NCBI RefSeq assembly: GCF_024679095.1
Contig: NW_026111787.1
Span: 992,001-1,056,000 of the forward strand
DNA length: 64,000 nucleotides
Reading direction: 5' to 3'
DNA from: Eriocheir sinensis
Taxonomy: Eukaryota > Arthropoda > Malacostraca > Decapoda > Varunidae
A program made the position numbers and the translations under genes. The notes under the pieces were generated by a model. That model ran no database searches, was not told the DNA's origin, and saw nothing but the letters and a program-made list of their open reading frames with translations. Positions within the stretch are counted from its first letter, which is position 1; every line of letters begins with the position of its first letter. Shown here piece after piece: positions 45,241-57,179 of this stretch.

Positions 45241-46077
45241 TGGAAGCAGGTCAGAGTAAAATAATAGAGCTTTCTCGCACTGTTGCCTCCTTGCAGGAAT
45301 TCATCCAGGCTAACGTTGCTGTGGTGCCAAACCCTTATCCAACCGCTCCCTTCCCCTCAGCGGTACCGTCGACACCAGCGGACAACACCACGCGGCGGGA
45401 GGATACTAGTGGCACCGCCCATGATGGCTTCACCATCGTGAATGGGGGAGCCAAACCAGCCAGACAAGCAATTTATCCTGTTCATTGCTTCAACAGGTTT
45501 GCCATTCCGGAGGAGGAGGACGAGCAGGAGAGCACCTTCCTAGTGGGTGACTCCATGATTCGCCAGCAGGTCGTTGAGTTCTGCGGCAGAGTTCCTCGTC
45601 GAGGACGGAACTATTGCTATCCTGGTGCTGGGATCAACGATATAACTGCTGCTCTTGAGGAGATCTCCCCCCAGGCTACTAATGATTCACTGTTTGTTAG
45701 TCACACAGGTACGAACGACGTCACCACGACCCGGTCTGAGGAACTCCTGGACAAGTACCGTAGGCTCATCCAGCAGTAAGTCTAAATCCCCTAACATTTT
45801 GATTTCAGGAGTTCTACCACGGACTTGGGCGGAGAGCGGCTTCTTCAGTAAGGCCTTCAGCCTAAACAACCGCTTACAGACTCTTTGTAGGGAGCTTGAC
45901 GTGGAGTTCTTCAACGCCTGGGACAATTTCTACGGACAAACTGAGCTCTTCCACAGGGACGGATTACACCTGTCTCCCATCGGGGCAGCCAGATTCGGAA
46001 GGCTCCTCAACGACGCAGTACATGTCATTCAAGCAAAAAACGAGTCACGGCCACGTCCCTCCACCCCGCCCGTGTAA
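45241..46077 (+). pseudogene. LINE-B copy 2 ORF1 with SGNH-esterase domain
   Basis: N-terminal coiled-coil-like segment (KIIELSRTVASLQEF), then an SGNH/GDSL-type hydrolase fold: FLVGDSMIRQQ (nucleophile serine block), HTGTNDV (asparagine block) and, after one frameshift near 45,778, DGLHLSPIGAARFG (Asp/His block). Esterase domains are known from ORF1 proteins of CR1 and some L2/RTE LINEs. The SGNH histidine and aspartate are visible, so only the frameshift keeps it from appearing intact. A duplicated 42-bp phrase (45,161 and 45,235) lies at its start. Confidence 0.78.
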
Positions 46078-46170
46078 ATATACGCCGTGCATAGCAACAA
46101 ACCCGTAACCGTGATCCCGCAAGTACCACCACCTCTATTACCAAGCCTCTAGATAACTTAAAAAATCCTT

Positions 46171-48921
46171 AGTTTCAATCCGCGTAGCCTAAAAAACAAA
46201 TTTGATGAACAGAGATGTCTTGCTTTAACAGAAAATTTTGACATAATTGCTATAACCGAAACATTTATCGACACCACAAATATTGATTTAAGTTCCGAAT
46301 ACAACATAGATGGCTACAGACTCTTCAACAAAGATCGTGTAAACCGTAGAGGCGGTGGCGTCGCCCTTTATATCAAAAGCTATTTGCAACCCACTGACAA
46401 AACCCCGGGAAACAGTAACGTTGAACATTTGTGCATGCGAGTAAACATTGCAAAAGTCAATTTAAATACATCTGTCACCTACAGACCTCCCGGGCAATCA
46501 CTCGATGACGACCTTGAAATGTCCAGCGTCTTAAGGCAGTCACTTAATAACAAGGACTCACTGATATTAGGAGACTTTAACCTCCCCCATATCGACTGGG
46601 CGACACTGTCAGGTACAGAAGGCGAGTCACATAGAATGATCGAATTTCAAGAAGAAAATTATCTAAGCCAAATGGTTTCTGAGCCAATTCGACAAAATAA
46701 TATACTCGACCTTGTTATAACGACCCAAGATAACCTAGTCAGTAGTGTCACGGTAGGAGAACACCTCGGTTCTTGCGATCATAAATTAGTGCGCGTCGAC
46801 ATTAGAGCTCAATCATCAGTGACTGAAAATAAAGTAAAGGTGCCCAATTTCAAAAGAGCTAACTTCGTAGAAATCCGACAAAAACTAACAGAAATACAAC
46901 TATCAGATGACGGCAACGTAGATGAAGCCTGGCTAAGCCTTAAAAATCACTTACTCACTCAGCAGAATATATTCGTCCCCTTGTGCGAGAAGCGAATTAA
47001 CGCTAATAAAAGCCCACCGTGGTTTAATAGCGAAATTAAACAATCAGTCAATGAGAGAAAATTGTTTTACAGGTTAAAGAAAGAACAAAGCACGCCAGAA
47101 AACATTAGACTTCATAATGATGCCAGGCGACGAGTAAAAACACTAGTAGGTCAGGCAAAGCGTAGATATGAAGAAAATATTGCAGCCAACTGTAAAAATA
47201 ATCCGAAATCTTTCTTCAGTTACATAAACAACAGAAGGCGATCAAAAGTGGTATTGGACCTTTAACAAACAGCGACGGTGCACTAGTGACTGACAGCCAA
47301 CACATTGCAAACCTCTTAAACAATTACTTTTCCTCGGTGTTTAATGCTAACAGTCTTCCTCTCGCTACCAACAACACCAGTACTATTGTAAATCTCGAGC
47401 ATGCATTGCCTAATTTTGAAATAACAACCGATGAAGTCCTTAAAGCTCTCCATTCACTTAAAACAAATAAAAGTCCCGGACCCGACAAAGTATATCCTAT
47501 ACTGCTTAAAGAAACAAACAGCGAAATACTCTCCTCCCTCACTACCGTATTCAATATGTCCCTGCGACAAGGCATCGTCCCTTCGGATTGGAAAAAGGCT
47601 AACGTGACACCGATTTTTAAGAAAGGAGACAAAAAAATACCAGGTAACTACCGACCCATTAGTCTAACTTCAATTGTAGGTAAGCTACTCGAGAGCATAA
47701 TTAGAGACAAAATTGTGAGTTACCTCGAAAGCCACTCATTAATTGGGGATTCACAACATGGCTTCCGTAACAAAAGATCCTGCCTGTCAAGCTTACTGAC
47801 CTTTTATAACGATCTCTTCTCAATTTATGACGTAACCAAATCAGTGGACGTAGTCTATCTTGATTTCCAGAAAGCGTTTGATAAAGTCCTACATCATAAA
47901 TTACTTTATAAATTAAAGCAAATAGGCATTGACGGTCAAGTAAACCAATGGATCGCGAATTGGTTGAGCAACAGACAACAAAGAGTAGTGATTGACGGAT
48001 TTAACTCAGAGTGGGCGCCGGTCACTAGTGGCGTCCCTCAGGGCTCGGTTCTTGGCCCAGTGCTCTTCATTATTTACATCAACGACGTGGATGTTGGACT
48101 CAATTAGTAAATTTGCAGACGACACAAAGATTGGTAACTCGGTTCTCACTGACGAAGACAGGCAAAGCCTCCAAGAGGATTTGCACAAAATTTCAGCTTG
48201 GTCGGATAAATGGGAGATGCCCTTTAACGTAGACAAGTGCCAGGTCCTTCAAGTTGGAACAAAAAATAAGAAGTTCGATTACGAAATACGCGGCGTTAAA
48301 CTCACAAGTGTTCAATGCGTTAAGGACCTGGGGATTAAAACCGCATCAAACCTCAAATTCTCACATCAATGCATCGATGCAGCATATAAAGCGAACAGAA
48401 TGTTGGGCTTCATTAAAAGAAACTTTTTATTCAAAAATAAAGATGTAATACTTCCGCTCTACAATAGTTTAGTCAGACCCCACTTGGAATATGCGATACA
48501 GTTTTGGTCTCCCCACCATGCAAAGGACATTACTAAACTAGAAGGTGTGCAGCGTCGAGCAACAAAAATGATCCCTTCCTTGCGCAACAAATCCTACGAA
48601 GAAAGGCTTTCCACCCTTAACATGTTCTCTCTTGAGAAACGTCGCCTCCGAGGAAAACTGATCGAATGTTTTAAAATACTTAATGGTTTCACGAATGTAG
48701 ACAGAACAAAATTGTTTATGATCGATGACACTTTGCGAACGAGGAACAATGGCACAAAACTCAAATGTAGACAAGTAAACTCAGACTGCACCAAATTTTT
48801 TTTCACCAACGTTGTAGTGCGAGAATGGAATAAGCTCCCACCATCAGTGGTCCAGTGTAACACGATTGACTCCTTTTAAAACTAGCTCGACCGTCACTTC
48901 CTTGAACTTAATATTAACTAG
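46171..48921 (+). pseudogene. LINE-B copy 2 ORF2: CR1-like endonuclease-RT
   Basis: Nearly complete ORF2. Endonuclease: FNPRSLKNKFDEQ, IIAITETFID, LILGDFNLPHIDW (~46,562), [52 protein letters not shown] (~48,030), and FADDTK (~48,112) in place of YADD. The CR1-type C-terminus includes PLYNSLVRPHLEYA and ends RHFLELNIN. Lesions are few: frameshifts near 47,245 and 48,095, and two nonsense changes at 48,877-48,885. No RNase H. The 3' UTR ends in the octamer-like repeat tctatgtaaatctatgtaaa before a TC run, resembling CR1 3'-end repeats. A young copy. Confidence 0.85.
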
Positions 48922-49038
48922 AGTAGAAAAGCAACGTTTTGGAGCCATCTGATTAATGTAAAATCACTTAGGTTTAAGGACAGACCACCTAGTCTGGACC
49001 ATGGGTCTGTGTGGTCTGATTTTCTATGTAAATCTATG

Positions 49039-49042
<4 letters not shown>

Positions 49043-49095
<53 letters not shown>

Positions 49096-49290
49096 GCTGG
49101 TCAAGCTACATGTACTCCTTCTCTTTCAATCCCTCTCTAAACGCTTTTATCCAATGTAATCTCAGAAGTATGCGAAAACACACTCACACTCACACACACA
49201 CACACACAACACATACGATAAAAAACGGCATATGAGGAAAAAAACCCAGATGGTATGAAATTAAACAGGATGAGGAAAACTGAATGCAAT

Positions 49291-49372
<82 letters not shown>
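49043..49372. repeat. (TC)n and (GT)n microsatellites
   Basis: A TC run (49,043-49,092) follows the LINE-B 3' end directly and may have grown from its tail. A GT run covers 49,292-49,372. Confidence 0.92.
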
Positions 49373-49378
<6 letters not shown>

Positions 49379-49714
49379 AGTGAGAGAGAGACAGAGACAG
49401 CAACAACGACAATAACAACAACAAGGACACACCAAACACTAGAACAACGTCACGCTCCAGTTCTCTACATAGTCAGCTTAATTTAACGGGCCATACTTCG
49501 CCGCCGCTGTGTGTCTCCAGCGAGGAAAGTCCTGGCGCGGCGGAGTTCCCGGAGACTGAAAGGCCACGCAAGATTAGTCACTTGCTTGGCTCTGTAATTC
49601 TGTTCCTCCGCCTCTCGTGTTCTTTCTGTGCGACTCAGGACTCAGTTTACAGAGAAAACGAGCTCCAGAGATCGCCAAACCAAGGAAAGCTTATAGAATA
49701 ACTCAGTAGCTTCA
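49373..49714. other. Unique GC-rich to AT-rich non-coding sequence
   Basis: No ORF or known element. It precedes the monomer array and could be part of a LINE 5' region. Confidence 0.45.
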
Positions 49715-50350
49715 GAAGCCAGCAGAAACATCGCTCCACAAAACGACTGGAAAACATAATATATTATAACCTGCTAGATTTAGAAGGAAAACATAACTCG
49801 ATAATATATCAGAAGCCAGCAGAAACCACTTACTAACACGACTGAAGGAAGCTATATATTATTGTTTGCTATATCTACAGATCGCTCAGAGACCAAAGAG
49901 AGACATTGTTAGAAAACTCAAGGATCGCAAAACAAATGAAAACATTAATTACTCAATAACTTCAGAAACCAGCAGAAACATCGCTCCTCAAGACAACCGG
50001 AGAACATTGATTATTACGTGCTAGATTTAGAAGGAAAACACGTTACGCGATAGTATACAGAAACCAGCAGAAACATCGCTCCACAAGACGACCGGAAAAC
50101 ATTGATTATTACTTGCTAGATTTAGAAGGAAAACACGTAACGCGATAGTATACAGAAACCAGCAGAAAACACTTAATAACACGACTGAAGGAGACTATAT
50201 ATTATTGTTTGCTATATTTAGAGATCGTTCAGACCAAAGAGACACACTGTTAGAAAACTCAAGATCCGTCAAACAAATGAAAACAAAAAAAAACCTCAAC
50301 AGTAAATCAAAAACCAGCAGAAAACGAGCTCAAGAAACTAACTGGAAATC
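49715..50350. repeat. Imperfect tandem monomers, ~95 and ~155 bp alternating
   Basis: The phrase cagaaaccagcagaaa (or close variants) recurs near 49,715, 49,810, 49,965, 50,061, 50,153 and 50,310. Two monomer types alternate: one carries catcgctccacaaga, the other cacttaataacacgactgaa. Located upstream of a LINE RT fragment in the same orientation; it could be a tandem 5' UTR/promoter, as in some L1 elements. Confidence 0.65.
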
Positions 50351-50659
50351 ATATTATCACTTGCTAAATTTACAGAACGCACGAGACCATAGAGGAATAC
50401 AAACCCCAAAATACTTCACAAACCAACAAAAAATCGTTTGAACACGCTACTACCACCACAACCCCTGGTATTAAAACTTCTCAGTGCCTGCAAACTTCAG
50501 AGACCAAGCAGCGACATATTATACTTCAGGAGCACACGAGGACACATTAATCATAGAAAACGAGACTCAGGCGGCGAGGGGGAGACACAAGCGAGGAGGC
50601 ACGCACACAGAGGCGCCTATCCGACCCTCGCCACCCGTCTCGCTGTCTCCCTTCTGCTA

Positions 50660-51043
50660 ATCTTTACAGGCCCTAAACGCTCATGTGAATCGCAACTCAT
50701 TACTACATATCACGACATGACGAGGCTACTTGACCGACGTGACATTAAACAATTTGACACTATTGTTTTAGATTTTGCCAAAGCCTTCGACAAAGTCCCG
50801 CACAAAAGACTAACATTAAAATTGGAATACTACGGTACTCCAGGACCTATTCTTAACTGGATCACTGCATTTCTTACTAACAGGACTCAGCGTGTTCTTC
50901 TTGACGGATCTTCATCTGACACTGTCCCTGTTTCTGCAGGTGTCCCACAAGGCACCGTTCTAGGCCCCATTCTTTTCCTAGCTGTGTTTCTACCTCATGG
51001 TAAACTTGCTGCTAAGGACATAGGTAGTTGTGTTGCTACCCCC
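50660..51043 (+). pseudogene. LINE RT domain fragment
   Basis: Plus-strand RT block: KRSCESQLITTYHDM, then TIVLDFAKAFDKVPHKRL, NRTQRVLLDG and SAGVPQGTVLGPILF. It begins after the fingers and ends before the catalytic ADD, passing into unrelated sequence at about 50,985. Similar to RT of CR1/Rex-like LINEs. Not the same family as LINE-B. Confidence 0.7.
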
Positions 51044-51090
51044 TGAGGTAGTCTCGTTGTAGGTAACGCGTTCTTCTATGCTGGTTCAGG

Positions 51091-51375
51091 ATGAGGAAAC
51101 CAAGACGCACCGGGCTTGGTTCGTCTGCAACGACTGGGCGGTGCGGCGGTTCCGCTTCCAACCATACCCGTAGACCCCCGGCCTCTACCCGCTCCTCTGA
51201 GGGCAGCGAGCAGAACAACGCCTCCGCTGATGACAACATGCCTGCCCCATCATCATCTTCCCGGCGACGAAAAAGTACGAAGGTGTGCCCTGCTGATTCC
51301 GACTCCGACCCTTGTTACTCTCCTGCCAATGTCACTCCAACCGACTGTCTCTCTGCTGCCGCTGATCCTGCTCCT
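51091..51375 (+). pseudogene. ORF1-like N-terminus before the minisatellite
   Basis: An ATG at 51,091 opens a frame rich in R, S and P (MRKPRRTGLGSSATTG, SSSSRRRKSTK) that runs directly into the minisatellite. Its composition is like the N-terminus of an I-group LINE ORF1, but no domain is diagnostic. No match to a known family is claimed. Confidence 0.4.
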
Positions 51376-53190
51376 GCCCCCGCCATCGCCTCTACTCCTG
51401 CCCTCACCACCGCCTCTACTGCCGCCACCGGCCCTGCTCCTGCCCCCGCCACCGCCTCTACTCCTGCCCCCGCCACCGCCTCTATTCCTGCCCTCACCAC
51501 CGCCTCTACTCCTGCCCCCGCCACCGCCTCTACTCCTGCCCTCACCACCGCCTCTGCTCCTGCCCCCGCCACCGCCTCTACTCCTGCCCCCGCCATCGCC
51601 TCTACTCCCTACCCCACCATCCCTCCACTCCTGCCCTCACCACCGCCTCTTCTCCCCCTCCCACCACCTCTACTCCTGCCCCTGCCACCGCCTCCACTCC
51701 TGCCCTCACCACCGCCTCTGCTCCTGCCCGCCACCGCCTCTACTCCTGCCCTCACCACCACCGCCTCTATTCCTGCCCTCACCACCGCCTCTGCTCCTGC
51801 CCCCACCACCGCCTCTACTCCTGCCCTCACCACCGCCTCTACTCCTGCCCCCCACCGCCTCTACTCCTGCCCCCCACCGCCTCCACTCCTGCCCTCACCA
51901 CCGCCTCCACTCCTGCCCTCACCACCGCCTCCACTCCTGCCCCACCACCGCCTCTACTCCTGCCCTCACCACCGCCTCTACTCCTGCCCCCACCACTGTC
52001 TCTACTCCTGCCCTCACCACCGCCTCTACTCTGCCCCCACTCCTGCCCCTGCCTGCCACCCCCTCTCCTGCCCCCGCCACCGCCTCTACTCCTGCCCTGA
52101 CACCGCCTCTACTCCTGCCCCTGCCACCACCTCTACTCCTGCCCTCACCACCGCCCTCTACTCCTGCCCCTCACCACCGCCTCTACTCCTGTCCTCACCA
52201 CCTCTACTCCTGCCTCACCGCCTCTACCCTCACCACCGCCTCCACTCCTGTCCTCTCACCCGCCTCTGCTCCTGTCCTCACCACCGCCTCTGCTCCTGCC
52301 CTCACCACCGCCTCTACTCCTGCCCTCACCACCGCCTCTACTCCTGCCCTAGCCACCGCCTCTGCTCCTGCCTACACCACCGCCTCTGCTCCTGCCCTCA
52401 CCACCGCCTCTACTCCTGCCTCCACCGCCTCTACTCCTGTCCTCACCACCGCCTCTACTCCTATCCACACCACCGCCTCTACTCCTGGCCCCTCCACCGC
52501 CTCTACTCCTGACCTCACCACCGCCTCTACTCCTGTCCTCCACCACCGCCTCTACTCCTGTCCTCACCACCGCCTCTACTCCTGTCCTCACCACCGCCTC
52601 TCCTGCCCTCACCACCGTCCTCTCTCCTGTCCTCACCACCGCCTCTACTCCTGTCCTCACCACCGCCTCTACTCCTGCCGTCTCCACCGCCTCTACTCCG
52701 GCCCAAACCACCGCCTCTACTCCTGCCCTCACCACCGCCTCGACTCCTCCCCTCACCACCGCCTCTACTCCTGCCCCCGACACCGCCTCTACTCCTGCCC
52801 CACCCACCACCTCTACTCCTGCCCCACACCGCCTCTACTCCTGCCCTCACCACCGCCTCTACTCCTGCCCCTGCCACCACCTCTACTCCTGCCCCCGCCA
52901 CCGCCTCTACTCCTGCCCACACCACCGCCTCTACGCCTGCCCCGCCACCGCCTCTACTCCTGCCCCACACCGCCTCACTCCTGCCCCTGCCACCGCCTCT
53001 ACTCCTGCCCTCTCCACCGCCACTCCTCCTGCCCCCGCCACCGCCTCTACTCCTGCCCCTGCCTCCGCCTCTACTCCTGCCCTCACCACCGCCTCTACTT
53101 CTGCCGCCACTGGCCCTGCTCCTGCCCCCGCCACCGCCTCTACTCCTGCCCTCACCACCGCCTCTACCCCTGCCACCACTGGCCCTCCTT
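51376..53190 (+). repeat. 24-bp minisatellite, ~1.8 kb
   Basis: The core unit is cctctactcctgccctcaccaccg, about 75 copies with substitutions and small indels. The unit has no stop in any forward frame (PLLLPSPP, ASTPALTT, RLYSCPHH), so very long ORFs cross it. The ASTPALTT frame is the one used both by the start at 51,091 and by the RNase H after it, apart from indels inside the array. Confidence 0.93.
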
Positions 53191-54240
53191 GGGCCCCTCC
53201 ACTTTGTGAGATCATCCTGCCACGCAGCCGTCACCCAAGGGCAGCATTCGCAGTCCTTCTCCACCAAGAGAGCCTTGAGCAGACTGCTAGCCTCTCCACC
53301 TCTCATTCCTTACACTATTACACTGATGGTTCAGTAGATGAGAAGGGTGCTGCTGGAGCTGCGTTTGTGTGCGGCAACCACACGCATGCCTTCAGCCTAA
53401 GCACGGGCACGTCCATCTTCCAGGCTGAGCTCATAGCAATTCACCAAGTCCATTGGCACGCCAACAACACACATGACACCACTATTGTGCTGCACAGCGA
53501 CTCACTCTCTGCCTTGAAATCACTCAGACAAACAAACTTTGCAGATAACGTGCATATCCTTACCTCCATCCAAAAAGAGATGCACACACTTTGCATGACA
53601 AACAACACTATCAAGCTACACCGGGTGCCTGGCCATGTGGGCATCTTGGGCAGCGAGAGGGATGATAGTGCCGCTCGTCGTGAAACGCAGCGCACAGATC
53701 CAGATATCACCACTCATCTCAGTCTGGCTCAGATAAAATCTCAGGTCAATGCAGCAGCCTTTCGGTCCATCTCACTTGACGTGAGGGATCACGTTGCCAC
53801 ATGCTCTCGTTCCGCCACTTACTACACAACAGCCACCAAACAAAAGCCTTTAGTCCTCCCTCCCAGGACAGCTCCGCACCTTGTCCACCACCTACACAGG
53901 CTGCGGCCTGGATTTCTGTGTGCATCACAAATCTATGACCGCCCTCAGCCTTGTGAGCACTGTCTTGAGGAGGACCCTGAACCTCTTCTCCACTATCTGC
54001 TCCGATGCCCAGTCACGCAGCATCTCCACAATTACCCTCAAGACCAAAATGCATCAGATACAGAAAAAGCTGCAACAGTCGTCGCCTCGTCGAGGACTGA
54101 GTCACTTCTTGCCCTCTGCAAAAATTATCCTCCACCGCGCTGAGTTCCCATGATTTACTGCTCTTCACTGACGGGCTCATAGGTTAGCCCGTGTCTCTTT
54201 ACCTCAAAAGAGGCAATATTAACAACAACAACCACCACCA
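53191..54240 (+). pseudogene. I-group LINE RNase H and 3' end
   Basis: From the last minisatellite units the frame reads LCEIILPRSRHPRAAFAV, then RNase H: YYTDGSVDEKG, FQAELIAIHQ, LHSDSLSALKSL and VPGHVGILGSERDDSAA, supplying the four acidic residues. A C-terminal knuckle (CEHCLEEDPEPLLHYLLRC) follows. Stop at 54,143. The 3' UTR ends in an AAC/ACC tail near 54,240. Endonuclease and RT are missing: deletion or recombination has joined the 3' end to the minisatellite. The RNase H itself is undamaged. Confidence 0.8.
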
Positions 54241-54660
54241 GCACCACTCTCAGACCTCTCTTCATCACCACTGTCTCTCCATATCCGCAATCACCCGCGT
54301 TGCTCTTCTCTCCCTCATCCACCTCCTTCCACTGCAATCACCACCACATCCACCACCAGTACTGTCTCATTCTCCGTTTTTTCTTCACCAAAATCACCAC
54401 CACTAACACCACTGCCAACTCTCCTTTATGTCTCTCTTTCTCTCCCTCTCCTCCATTCCTCTCCACCATCACCAATACCCACACAAACTCTATATAATCC
54501 CTCTTTCCCCTTCCTTTACATTTCTTTCCCTCCCAAGATCACCACCACCCATCTCCTCTCCCTTATATACTCCCCTTACTTCTTCCCCGTCACCACTTCC
54601 ACCAGGCCTCCATATCTCCCCTCCCTCTCCTCCCTACCTCCCCCTTTTCTCCCTACACCT
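54241..54660. repeat. C/T/A-rich low-complexity tract
   Basis: Imperfect CCACCA, CTCC and TCAC motifs with no purine-rich stretches. No gene supported. Confidence 0.7.
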
Positions 54661-55369
54661 TCATGAACTCATCCTCACTTGTCCTCACTTACTCACGGGG
54701 CAATCACGGAAACTCTAATATGGAGTACCTGACGACCTCCCTGCCTTCCTTACTTCGCCAGACATTCACGAGAGGGGATTCAGCAATATCTATTTTTCTC
54801 GGTGATTTGCTTTTATTTCTTGGCGGCAGTGTTTCAGGAGGTCGAGGTGAGGCCGAGGCGACGTATAAAGTTAGTGTGGCCGCTTCAGAGAAGGTTGTGA
54901 GTGAAGGAGATAAGTAAAGGCGTGAGGTGCGTGGGCTGGGGCTTACTGAGGCTCGTGTTCACAGACGCTTTCGGCTCTCCCAACAAATGTTTCTTAATTA
55001 AGCAACAAAGGAGATATGTCGGGTTCTCATGCAAGTTTGTTCGCATTCATGGTCTGGGAGCATTGTCAAACTATCACTAGGCTCATGTACACACCATGGA
55101 AATAGCCACAACAACCTCGACGAAAGCCATACCAAATGTGGATGTGTTAAGGTGTTGGAGAATATTGGCCTAAGATTAACCAAGGCAGCGGATTGATATT
55201 GTGTGGAGTGGTGTGTGGGGGTGACGGAGTGGGGCTGAGGGAGGTGGTTGTGTGTGGTCGTTAGTGCTTGGTGTGGGTGGCTGGGTAAGGTTTGGCGGGC
55301 GTTGGTGTGGTGATCTGGGTGGATGGGTTGCATTCTGAGTCGTGGTATTTATTATTATTTTTTTTTTTT
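54661..55369. other. Unassigned intergenic sequence
   Basis: No recognisable gene or repeat. Short ORFs have no family features. Confidence 0.5.
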
Positions 55370-55470
55370 ATACGTGTTAGGCTATAGCGCCGGTAGGCTT
55401 TCTTCAGAGGCCTGGTCGTCGGCCCAAGCCCGGCATGGCACAGGCAAGTGTTCACAGTGGCGCCATCTAT
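55370..55470 (-). mobile_element. SINE 3' fragment, minus orientation
   Basis: Contains the reverse complement of the SINE tail: tatagcgccggtaggc and gtggcgccatc match the copies at 34, 39.2 and 56.1 kb. A T tract at 55,357-55,369 is its A-rich tail on the other strand. Head missing. Confidence 0.75.
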
Positions 55471-56137
55471 TCTTTTATTGCGAGACTAATGGCGAGCAAA
55501 AGCCTATTATAAAGTGAACAGGGAATAAGGGCAAGTAGGACTAAATATAATGCATAGAAAAGTCTAAAGGAATATTCGACAATGAACAATACAAAATCGC
55601 CATCCACGAGAAAGCTCTGGAAACAGTAAATGAATATCTACACCAACAATTAACGCAAACTAGCACAAACAAATCCCTCACTCGAACTGGAAATAAAACG
55701 ACGTACTGGCTTTTGTGAGTGTTTCCTGAGAACACGGTAACACAGTGAGATCCAGACACTCGACCGAGGTGCTTAGAGTGGAAGGTGCTCAATCAGCGCG
55801 TCGTTCTCTCCGCCACGACATGTGACAGCAATGTGAGAAATGCCCAAGGAGGAACGGAGATGGGTGCTGCGAATCACTACAATGAATATGAAAAGCTGCA
55901 AAACGAAAAAACAACATATGAAAGTATATACCGTATGCGACATAATAAAGGCAATTTAAATCAAGAAATGGTAGTTGACAGGACACGTATGTAGGAAAGA
56001 GGACAACAGATTGACAAAACAAATGTTAATAGCAGAAAAGCTGTGCTAGATCGGCGTCGCATGACCCTCCCCCACTCCCCCCCCTCAACAATTTATATTA
56101 TGCAATAGGGGTCTAGAATGGAAAATGCTGAAAAGTA
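55471..56137. other. Unassigned intergenic sequence
   Basis: No gene, RNA or repeat recognised. Confidence 0.5.
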
Positions 56138-56250
56138 AAGATGGCGCCACTATAAACACTTGCCTGCGCCACAACGGGCTGGGGCCGACCATCAGGCCCT
56201 ACTATGAAGGCCTACCGGCGCCACAGGCCAAGACGTAAAAAAGTAAAAGC
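56138..56250 (+). mobile_element. SINE 3' fragment, plus orientation
   Basis: Matches the SINE body from gatggcgccactataaacac through gggctggggccgaccatc to aaggcctaccggcgcc, ending in an A-rich tail. No tRNA-like head. Confidence 0.78.
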
Positions 56251-57179
56251 TGACTTTGTTAATAATGCCATGTTGTAGGGTTCATCAGAGCTATCAAATG
56301 TTATTATATAATGTCATGTCTACAATACATGGGTAAGAAAGGAAAACAACTTGAAGGGAACAACAACAAGATGGACAATCTGTTGATCGGCGTGATAAAA
56401 ATGAGCGACTGATTGTGAATTATCAAATATAAATACAAAAAAAAAAAAAAAAAAACGTAAAACCTTCTGCACAGTAAAAACACTGACTTAAAACTTAATC
56501 AGCTACGCAAAGGTAGATAAATGAAAAAAATAGTACCAACATGCAGCCAGTGAATCAGTGTATTGTGTTAAGAATGCAAAGAACAGTCTTGTATGTTAAA
56601 GGAAATGAAAACTGTTTCTCCCCCCAAATATGTTCGTACGCACTGGCACTCGTATACGCTACAATAAGTCAACCAAACAAAAATAAGTGCAGAAGAAAGT
56701 CAAAAGGTTCATGCAAATTATCTCCACAACACCTCTGTGCAGCAAACACAGACCACTTGTAACCCCCCAATAAATAACTTATTTAAAAAAAAATCTTATT
56801 AAAAAAACTTATTCGCCCGCAGTCTTCGCCGCCAAAGCCGCGTCCTGACGGTGTTTTATCCGCGCCTCTTAACCCGCTGAGCACCGAGGCCACGCGCAGC
56901 TATGCCGTGTACCGCCAACTTTACCTTACCATCCCTCGCCGTGCTTGAGCCTACGGGAATTATTCACCAGCCGTCGATGCATAACAGATGACCCGAATGT
57001 GTCCCCACGCCCGAACACTGACGCCGACTCTGAAAACCGCTGAAAACGCCGCCTCGTGCGACTCGTGATGGGAAAATGAGCTTTTATTGCTGCTATTTTT
57101 GTACAGATAGAGAAGGATGTGTGAGAAGAGAAGGAAGAGCGAGACGCACGGATAACACATCAAGGCCTATACTTAACAT
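56251..57179. other. Unassigned intergenic sequence
   Basis: Contains an A tract (~56,438) and AT-rich then GC-rich DNA. No gene recognised. Confidence 0.5.

Noticed and set aside
51315..53306. Glycine/valine/arginine-rich minus-strand proteins across the minisatellite
   Set aside because: They are translations of the 24-bp repeat; the RNase H and ORF1-like flanks are on the plus strand.
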